A program made the translations under genes and the position numbers. From the NCBI GenBank assembly GCA_041391485.1, contig JAWKNY010000002.1, forward strand, positions 62,001 through 126,000: a DNA stretch of 64,000 bases, given 5' to 3'. The notes below the pieces were generated by a model that saw only the letters and a list, made by a program, of their open reading frames with translations, had not been told where the DNA came from and did not search any database. This document shows positions 53,378 to 59,691 of this stretch, in pieces. This DNA comes from JACKAF01 sp041391485 (GTDB taxonomy: Bacteria > Bdellovibrionota > FAC87 > UBA2466 > JACKAF01). Within the stretch, counting starts at the first letter, position 1, and the number at the start of each line of letters is the position of its first letter.

Positions 53378-53825
53378 ATGAGTTCACAGAATACACTGGG
53401 AAAACTCTCAAATACGGAAACGGGGAAGGAGGCTCTGCTTCTCCATCAATCCCACGGAATTCGTATTAAACCGTAGTTTCGACTTTCAGCTTGAACCGCA
53501 GCTGGGACAGGCTTCTCCCATGGTTGCCTTCCGTTGCGGGGGCCTGACCCATCTCTCCTTCGATCTCGTCTTCGATCAAGACGCGGACAAGGACTGTGAT
53601 CTCAAGAAAGTGGAGGGGTTCCTTTCCGATCTCAACAAAATCAACAAAGAGACACGTTCCGTAGCGCCACTAGAGTTCTCGATGGGCTCCTTTTCTTTCA
53701 AAGGCTACATGAACGGCTATACCTTGCAGGCGGTTCGTTTCAACGAGCAAGGGGACGCCACAAGCTTGCACCTCTCTGCCACGTTGATATCCACGGGTGA
53801 GTTTGAGCAGAAAGGAGCGAAGTAA
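53378..53825 (+). CDS. CIS adaptor, Afp7-like (frameshifted)
   Basis: Starts at ATG 53378; KLSNTETGKEALL continues, after removing one base near 53438-53443, as SINPTEFVLNRSFDFQ, the FNPxEY-type motif of Afp7/Pvc7 tube-hub adaptors. LSFDLVFDQDADKDCDLKKVEGF is the next conserved block. About 148 residues; the C-terminal LysM domain of longer Afp7 proteins appears to be absent. Its stop overlaps the gp25 start (TAATG). Confidence 0.75.
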
Positions 53826-54190
53826 TGCACTACTACACGCTCCAGAACACCGCCGGCAAAGGGACCTCCTTGAAGCGCGCCTCCTTGGAGGAGCACATCA
53901 AGTACTGCCTGCGGGCCGCCATCCTGACTCGCGAAGGGGAACGGCCCATGGCACCCCATTTGGGTAGCCAGCTGCAAAGCATGTTATTCCGGCCGATGTC
54001 CAACACCTTGCAGACTGAGTTGCGCAATCGGATCAGCCAGTCGATTAACCAAAGTGAACCTAGAGTCGATACCCTATCGGTGGATTTTAGCAATGCCGCA
54101 ACCGATCGGTGCACGTTGCAGATCGCCGTGAAGTACCGGATCAAGGAAACGCAAAAAATCGACCAACTCAAGATGACGGTGAACCCATGA
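53825..54190 (+). CDS. Baseplate wedge protein gp25-like
   Basis: 121 residues. EEHIKYCLRAAILTREGERPMAPHLGSQL...LFRPMSN and RISQSINQSEPRV are the gp25/Afp9 signature (E-P-R motif near the end). Joins baseplate wedges to the sheath. ATG overlaps both the preceding stop and, at its end, the next start (ATGA). Confidence 0.92.
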   Translation: MHYYTLQNTAGKGTSLKRASLEEHIKYCLRAAILTREGERPMAPHLGSQLQSMLFRPMSNTLQTELRNRISQSINQSEPRVDTLSVDFSNAATDRCTLQIAVKYRIKETQKIDQLKMTVNP

Positions 54191-55864
54191 AACTTGAAAA
54201 CCAATACCAGGAAATTTTGGACTCGGCGTTCAAGACGAACTTTCCCGACTGGGAGGAGATGTCCCCGCTCGATCCCATGAAAGTGATCTCAGAGAGTCTC
54301 AGTGCGAGCTTGGCTCACATCGAAAAGCGTCAGAGCCGGTTTACCAACACCGTACTCGACTGCTTGCCCGCTCTTTTCTCTTTTGAACCGCGCAAGGCGA
54401 GTTTACCGACCGGTGTTTTTGCGTTCAACCCGACCGCCAAGCTAGTGAGTTCACAGAAGATCGGCCCGGAAGCCGTTTTCCGCTTTGACTCCGAAAAGGA
54501 GAGCGTTCTGGTGAGCCCCACCGTTACGCAGACGCTCGTACCCGTGCTTGAGTTCAAACAAAGCCTTGAGGGAAAGACCTACACGCTCAGCTTTCGCCAG
54601 GTGGAAGGCAACGAGGCCATTCGCCTTCATTTTGTACCGACAAGCGGTGAGAAAATGGAGGACCTGCGGGTCACAGTCCACGAGATGGGAAATACCCACG
54701 AATTCTGTCAGGAAGATCTTCTTATCCGTGACACCACCGATCAACTATCCCGCCGCGGGACACTGCAAATTGAACCCGTGGAAGGCCAGTTCGGACGAGG
54801 CGTCCTGGATATCGAGGTAACGGTATCGACTTCAGCAAAACCAACGGGACAGTTTCACCCCAATCTGATCGAATGCGTGTACTACCAGCAGGACGAATTT
54901 GTGGAGCTGGGCGCGCTCTGTGGAGAACCCTGGGAGGAAATTGCGTTGAGCGACGCGGTTGTTACCCCGCCGGCGGAGATTCACATTCATTTTCCGGATG
55001 ACCACAGCTCCCGAATTCGCCGTATCGACACCGACATTCTTAAACTTCGTCACTCAAACTACGAACGCTTTGGGAACTCGTTTTTTTACAACGGGGTGAA
55101 CCACAGTCTCATTCTACCTAACGCGCATAAAATGGTTCAGCGCTACACAGGCGGCGTGACCTTGCTGGCCCCAAAAATTCACCGGGCCCCCACCACCGAA
55201 TGGCTGGACGCAAGCTTTGAAGCGACTACCGGAGAGTACGCCACCGTGCTGGATTCCATTGAGCCGGTTTGCCCTCTGGAGGGCTACTCGCCACGCGAGT
55301 CCAAGGTGGAATACCTTCGCCGCTTTTACGGTGCCATTCGATCTTTCTGCTCCGCAACGCCCACAGATAGAGAGTTCATCCCCGAGCAGTTCAAAGCGCG
55401 GGCCGTGGCCCTGGACGAACGGATCAAGTGCGTGGAGCTGGCAATAGATGAGAAAACCCGCCAGGTGGATATCCATGTACTGACTCGCTACCCAGCACCG
55501 GGACAGAGTCTTCAGCTAGAGCCCGAAATTAAAGAGAGCGTTTCGGCCTTCGCCACCGAGAACATCCCGATGGAGTATAACTGGTCGGTGCAGGCCTTCC
55601 GCCCGTCGGAACCGCTCGTGCAGCTTTCCACTGAGATTCAGCTTGATGGCAACCGCCTAGGACTTCGAAGAGGACGTCTTACACGAAAAGATTTCCAGCA
55701 AGCTTTCGCATTTGATCTTGCCTCCGCCGTTTGGGCTACTCGTAGCGGGACAGAAGTATTCCAAGGAAGCGCTTTTAACCGATTTGGTGAAGCGCTTGAC
55801 GGCTCCGCAGGGTGATAACTCCCACCTGCGACGGACGGAGGTAAAAGTCTCCATGGACTCATAG
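54187..55864 (+). CDS. Baseplate J-like protein (gp6/Afp11, frameshifted near the end)
   Basis: Starts at ATG 54187 inside the gp25 stop. N-terminal helical part (EILDSAFKTNFPDWEEMSP), beta-domains, and GYSPRESKVEYLRRFYGAIRSFCSATPTDREFIPEQF typical of J-like wedges, then VDIHVLTRYPAPGQSLQLEPEIKESV. The original frame stops at 55815; dropping one G at 55660-55661 gives the better frame RLDFEEDVLHEKISSKLSHL and GQKYSKEALLTDLVKRL, ending TAG 55862-55864. About 558 residues. Main wedge component of the baseplate. Confidence 0.8.
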
Positions 55865-55876
55865 TCCATGGAGACT
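55846..55876 (+). repeat. Perfect 14-bp inverted repeat at a stop/start junction
   Basis: AGTCTCCATGGACT and AGTCCATGGAGACT pair fully over the loop CAT. The TAG stop of baseplate J sits at the loop and the ATG (55868) of the next small frame lies in the right arm. As RNA it would hide that ATG until ribosomes finishing J open it. Confidence 0.8.
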
Positions 55877-56010
55877 CCTCCAAATTTGAAAACCACCTCA
55901 CACGGCTCCCGGGCCAGGTGTTCTTCCCCCAAGCGGGAGTCAGCTCCCGGATTCGCTGCAGCGACGGCACGCTGGGGCTAGGTCCTGAGTTAGGAGCGGT
56001 CCATGCTTAG
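55868..56010 (+). CDS. Small frame in the baseplate operon (uncertain, frameshifted)
   Basis: From ATG 55868 the literal frame gives METPPNLKTT... to TAG 55979, with poor composition. Adding one T at 55885-55887 gives ENHLTRLPGQVFFPQAGVSS and RIRCSDGTLGLGPELGAVHA, ending at 56010 and overlapping the next ATG (56003) by 8 bp, the spacing seen throughout this operon. About 47 residues, unknown function. It may be real or a remnant. Confidence 0.35.
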
Positions 56011-56615
56011 AAGCAAGACACTCCCATCGGATCACTTCCCGGCGTACTTCTCACTGGAAACAGGTGTGGACACGGAGCACGCAGCGCCCGTCGTCCACGC
56101 CCTCAACCAGATTGGGGAGCGTTTCTTGATTCATGCCCACCGCATCGCCGCTTCTGCGATCCCTTCTTTCTTTGAAGCTTCTCAGCAGGTGGCGGTGCTG
56201 GGCGGGTTGGGTTTTGAGACTCAACACTTGAGCCTGGACGAGAAGGAAGGGTTTTACGATCAAATGTCGGCCATCCTGCAGAACCGCGGTCGTTTGAGCA
56301 GCGTGAGACTTTGGGAGAACTCTACTTTGGAGAGATAAAGATCTCCCGCGGCCGCCCCTTCCGCCGGGATGCGCTCTTGTCAAAAAGGATGGATCGTTTC
56401 GTTTGTGCGACCGGGAAGACCGCAAGGACACCGTTTTCGTACGACTGAGCAAACCGTCCACCAAGGAGCGCATCGCGGAGTTCATTAAGAATAGTGCTCT
56501 GCTTATCCCGGCCGGCTTCTCCATGCTCGTCATGCCACCTATTGCTCCCATGGCTCCGGCAGATCGAAGACTTTCGCTGGCAAAACCCTTAGCGCTTCAC
56601 AAAAGGAGGTTGTAG
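56003..56615 (+). CDS. CIS baseplate-region protein, unknown (frameshifted)
   Basis: ATG 56003 with AGGAG 7 nt upstream. Reads HAAPVVHALNQIGERFLIHAHR, EKEGFYDQMSAILQNRGRLSSVRLWE; the frame stops at 56338, and removing one T at 56326-56328 continues as DKDLPRPPLPPGCALVKKDG and RKDTVFVRLSKPSTKERIAEF to 56615. About 203 residues. It occupies the position of protein I/TssG after J, but lacks the usual R-x-x-GT motif, so I leave the role open. Confidence 0.5.
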
Positions 56616-57011
56616 ATATCGCACTTCTCGGAAATTCAAACGAACCTAAAGAATAAGAAGGCACTGCAGGAAGCCCTAAAAAAGATGGGCTTTCAGATTG
56701 AAGAGAGCGCCGAAGGCGTGGACGTGCGGGGATTTTTCGGCGACTCGGTGAAAGCGGACTTCAAAGTTCTTACGAGTACCCACTACGACATCGGTTTCAA
56801 ACTCAACGAAAGTGGGAGCTACGAAGTGATTGGCGACTGGGAGCTCCTTCCCAATGTCTCAGGTATAGAAGAGACGGCCTTCACTCAAGATCTAAAAAGG
56901 GGGTACGCCCGAGAGGTAATCGTGCAGCTCGCCGAGGAAAAAGGTTACGAGATAGCGATCTCGGAGAATGCCGAGTCCAAGGATATCGAACTGGTGGTGT
57001 CACAATGGTAA
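56616..57011 (+). CDS. DUF1257 (Ycf35-like) protein
   Basis: 131 residues. The family N-terminus M-S-H-F-x-x-I-Q-T is found exactly (SHFSEIQTNLKNKKALQEAL) but its initiator is ATA at 56616, 6 nt after AAAGGAGG; the first ATG (56685) would lose 23 conserved residues. Continues MGFQIEESAEGVDVRGFFGD and KRGYAREVIVQLAEEKGY, and ends VSQW. Function of DUF1257 is unknown; it commonly neighbours DUF2997 and Ycf46-like ATPases, as here. ATA may be a true rare start or a miscalled ATG. Confidence 0.85.
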   Translation: MSHFSEIQTNLKNKKALQEALKKMGFQIEESAEGVDVRGFFGDSVKADFKVLTSTHYDIGFKLNESGSYEVIGDWELLPNVSGIEETAFTQDLKRGYAREVIVQLAEEKGYEIAISENAESKDIELVVSQW

Positions 57012-57199
57012 AAAAAATCACATTCAAAATTGATAAAGCTGGCGAGGTACAAGTCGAAGTCGACGGGTTTAGTGGGGCTTCCTGCGAGGAGTTCACCGAA
57101 CCCTTTGAAGCGGCAATCGGCGCCGTTCTCAAGAAGGAGTACAAGGATGCCTACTACGCGGAAAATTCCGAAGAAAAAAGCATCGAAACCAGAGAGTAA
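57005..57199 (+). CDS. DUF2997 protein
   Basis: 64 residues. KKITFKIDKAGEVQVEVDGFSGASC and LKKEYKDAYY match the small DUF2997 family (strand-rich, conserved G-x-x-C). Start overlaps the DUF1257 stop by 7 bp. Usual partner of DUF1257; function unknown. Confidence 0.85.
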   Translation: MVKKITFKIDKAGEVQVEVDGFSGASCEEFTEPFEAAIGAVLKKEYKDAYYAENSEEKSIETRE

Positions 57200-57332
57200 G
57201 GATAAGGGCCAAACCAAGGCCCAGATCGTCAGCCGCATTTTCATCACTGGAAACGGCAACGTCGTAGTTACGGATTTGTGGAAAGAACTGGGAGAGGCCT
57301 TAACCGGCAAGGGGGATTTCAATGTACTCTAA
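57147..57332 (+). CDS. 61-residue basic small protein overlapping DUF2997
   Basis: ATG 57147 follows AAGGAG 6 nt upstream, inside DUF2997 in another frame (53-bp overlap). Lys-rich first 25 residues (RKIPKKKASKPESKDKG), then IVSRIFITGNGNVVVTDLWKELGEAL, and GKGDFNVL at the end, overlapping the radical SAM start by 11 bp. Either a third member of the DUF1257/DUF2997 set or a radical SAM substrate. Not recognised. Confidence 0.65.
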   Translation: MPTTRKIPKKKASKPESKDKGQTKAQIVSRIFITGNGNVVVTDLWKELGEALTGKGDFNVL

Positions 57333-58104
57333 GTTACGCGTTTACAAGAGCGGGATACACCTGGGCGAAGAACGCGTCATCGCGGGAAACTGCAATTCCG
57401 GTATGGTGACTTTTTCCGGATGCCACTTGGCTTGCAATTTCTGTTACACCCCGGAGACTTCCATCCAGCAGCTAGGGCAAGATCTCAGTGTGGGCGAATT
57501 CACGGATCTGCTCGATGAGCTAGTCATCCGTGGAGCCCGAAACCTGAACTTCATCTCGCCTTCTCACGTTTGGGCCATTGCGCAACCCGCTGCCAGAAGA
57601 ATGAAGGCCAAGTACGGACGCCGCCTTCCCCTCATTCTCAAGATCAGTGGCTACGAACGCTTTGGTCTATTGAGCAGCATGGCTTCGATTGCGGACGTTT
57701 TTGTGCCCGATTTCAAGGTGTGGTCACCCGAAGTGGCGCGAGCCGTGAATCTCCCGGAGGATTATGGGACAACCGCGCAAAGCGCCATCCGACAATTACT
57801 CATCACCCACGGGGCTTCGCAGTATTCAGAAGACATGAAGTTTTCAAGCGGGGTTTTGGTGAGACATCTCATGATGCCGGAGCATTTCGAAGACTCGTTA
57901 GCCGTCATCGAAGCGCTCGGCGAAATCGGCTTTAATAGTTACCTCAACCTGATGACCTACTTTTACGACCCAAAAACTCGGCGCATCTTCAACGCAAACC
58001 CGTCTCAACGCGACCTGCTTGCCGCCCGCGCCGAACGCCTGGGCATGTCGGTTTTGATCAATGGAAAGCCCTTCCAGACACAGGAGAGCAGAATCTATGC
58101 CTAA
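57322..58104 (+). CDS. Radical SAM protein, PflX-like (COG1313)
   Basis: 260 residues. SGCHLACNFCYTPETS gives the CxxxCxxC iron-sulfur cluster motif. NLNFISPSHVW, ILKISGYER, DVFVPDFKVW and GVLVRHLMMPEHFEDSL follow the PflX/pyruvate-formate-lyase-activase-like pattern. It would make a 5-deoxyadenosyl radical; target unknown. No glycyl-radical enzyme is nearby. Placed between DUF1257/DUF2997 and the CIS hub with overlaps on both sides, so co-expressed with the baseplate. Confidence 0.88.
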   Translation: MYSKLRVYKSGIHLGEERVIAGNCNSGMVTFSGCHLACNFCYTPETSIQQLGQDLSVGEFTDLLDELVIRGARNLNFISPSHVWAIAQPAARRMKAKYGRRLPLILKISGYERFGLLSSMASIADVFVPDFKVWSPEVARAVNLPEDYGTTAQSAIRQLLITHGASQYSEDMKFSSGVLVRHLMMPEHFEDSLAVIEALGEIGFNSYLNLMTYFYDPKTRRIFNANPSQRDLLAARAERLGMSVLINGKPFQTQESRIYA

Positions 58105-59116
58105 TCCAACAGCCCCTCTCGGGAAATACGAACTCTCTTTGGGAAGCAAGAAGTGGGATGATTGTCTCAACCAGGTAGAGTTCCACAGCGAAGTGGACGA
58201 GCCTTCGAGGCTCATTGTGGCGCTTGCCGTGAACGCAAAAGAGCTCGGCCAGCTCAACGGCAGCTCTTTGCCCGCTACGGCATCGCTCAAGTGGCAGGAC
58301 ATGGGCGTATTCAAGGGCTCGCTCATCCATAGTCGGGTGGTATCGCATTCGAAGTTGGTGCTGACATTTGCCGACAGCTTATTCGCCTCAAAGAAAACCA
58401 TGCTGAATGGATTTTACAAGAAGCAGTCTTTGAAGGAAGTCTTGGAAAAGTTATCTAAGGAAGCCGGGTTGAAGGTGCGTTTCCAAGGGACTTTCGCTGA
58501 GAAGCTGCCTGGACTCAATGTCGGTGGCAAAGCCGTTTTTGATCTCTTTACGTCGCTGGCAGCAAAGTACGGTTTTTACTTCAGCTACCGGTCTTATGCC
58601 GACACCTTGTATTTTGTTCGCATTGGGGAGTCTATCAAAGCGCAAAAGCTCGACTGCCGCGAAGAGGCCGCGGACATTTCTATCGGACAGGCGGGATCGG
58701 AGGGTACTCACAAGTCACACTCCGTTACTTTGATCCCAAATCCATGGAGACCAAGGAAAAGAAAGTGGGAAAGTCCTCACTCTACGCCCAACTCGGCGGC
58801 TTTGCCGAGCACCCCACCTACCGTCACAAGATGGACTGGCCTTCGGCCTCCGGCAGCATGGAGTCGCACGTCACCGATCTTTACCATTTCGAAAACGCAG
58901 AAGATCTGCTGGGAGGCGAGCCTCTCAAACGCCTCATGGCCCAGGAGATGCTACGCCTTAAGGTTTTCAAAACCGGCGGCTCTCCCAGGCGACAAGTTGC
59001 AACTCTCCGAGTCGCCCGCAGGGGCGCTGCAAGACGGGGACTATCTCGTCAAATCGATGGCTCTGTTTGTGAACTCGGCCCTGCCCTACGCGGAAATTCA
59101 CGGCATACGCCCCTAA
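58097..59116 (+). CDS. CIS hub protein, gpD/gp27-like (two frameshifts)
   Basis: ATG 58097 overlaps the radical SAM stop by 8 bp. KYELSLGSKKWDDCLNQVEFH, KKQSLKEVLEKLSKEAGLKVRF and FDLFTSLAAKYGFYFSYRSYADTLYFV are the gpD/VgrG hub pattern. The frame shifts near 58702 (one G missing) to RYFDPKSMETKEKKVGKSSL and EDLLGGEPLKRLMAQEML, then back near 58981 (one base extra) to LPGDKLQLSES and DYLVKSMALFVNS. About 340 residues. Trimeric hub holding the spike encoded at 41902. Confidence 0.82.
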   Translation: MPNPTAPLGKYELSLGSKKWDDCLNQVEFHSEVDEPSRLIVALAVNAKELGQLNGSSLPATASLKWQDMGVFKGSLIHSRVVSHSKLVLTFADSLFASKKTMLNGFYKKQSLKEVLEKLSKEAGLKVRFQGTFAEKLPGLNVGGKAVFDLFTSLAAKYGFYFSYRSYADTLYFVRIGESIKAQKLDCREEAADISIGQAGSEGTHKSHSVTLIPNPWRPRKRKWESPHSTPNSAALPSTPPTVTRWTGLRPPAAWSRTSPIFTISKTQKICWEASLSNASWPRRCYALRFSKPAALPGDKLQLSESPAGALQDGDYLVKSMALFVNSALPYAEIHGIRP

Positions 59117-59129
59117 AGAGGAGTCAATG

Positions 59130-59691
59130 ATGGAACACCCGGAACTCTATGAAGCGAGCCCACAAAAAGCCACTCACCTGAGCGGCATTCAAAAGCAGGA
59201 TCTGATCTCACTCAACTGCATCGCCGATCCCTCCAAACCGGTGGGGGCTCTCGCCTCCCAGTGGATCAACATGAACCTGATAAACACCGAGCTGCGGGGG
59301 GTTCTTCATTGATTGCAAGATTAGCGCGAGCTATCTCAATCAGGTGGTGTTTAGTCACATCGCTTTCCGGGCGGTGAGTTTTGAGAGTCTGCAGATGGAC
59401 AACGTGCGTTTCGAGTCCTGCTTCTTTGCCTCCTGCTCTTTTAAGGACCTCCAACTCATGCACGGTGCCAGTGATGTTAGCTTTGTGGATTGCGTGTTTG
59501 AGAACACGCCCACTCCACAGGGAAGCGTCCAGGAGGCATGCTCCGTGTACGGTGCCACCACAGTCCCGTCCGAAGAGAAAAAGCCAGCGACAGCCGGAAA
59601 AACGAAGAAGCCGGAGAAAACTCCGGCTCCCTCAGATAGTTTGGATAAGAGTATCGCCGAGGCGGGTCGCTTCGGCGGCCTTGAGCTTTAG
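59130..59691 (+). CDS. Pentapeptide-repeat-like protein closing the CIS operon (frameshifted)
   Basis: ATG 59130 is 6 nt after AAGAGGAG (another ATG at 59127). The first 55 residues are non-repetitive; one base missing near 59301-59306 joins LINTELRGV to FFIDCKISASYLNQVVFSHIAFRAV, SFESLQMDNVRFESCFFASCSFKDL, SDVSFVDCVFENT, which have A/x-(L/F)-x-x-C/S pentapeptide periodicity. Ends with a Lys/Pro-rich linker and a short tail. About 187 residues. DUF2169-associated pentapeptide proteins occur with type VI spikes, so a cargo or adaptor role is possible. Overlaps the next convergent gene by 4 bp. Confidence 0.65.

Noticed and set aside
57147..58104. RiPP cluster (61-residue precursor plus radical SAM)
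   Set aside because: No RRE domain, protease or transporter, no core motif repeated, and the small protein could equally be a DUF2997-associated component. Kept only as a possibility.
41902..59691. Prophage
   Set aside because: Only tail-type genes are present. No capsid, portal, terminase, integrase, lysis or replication gene; AAA+, FHA and lipoprotein genes point to a CIS.
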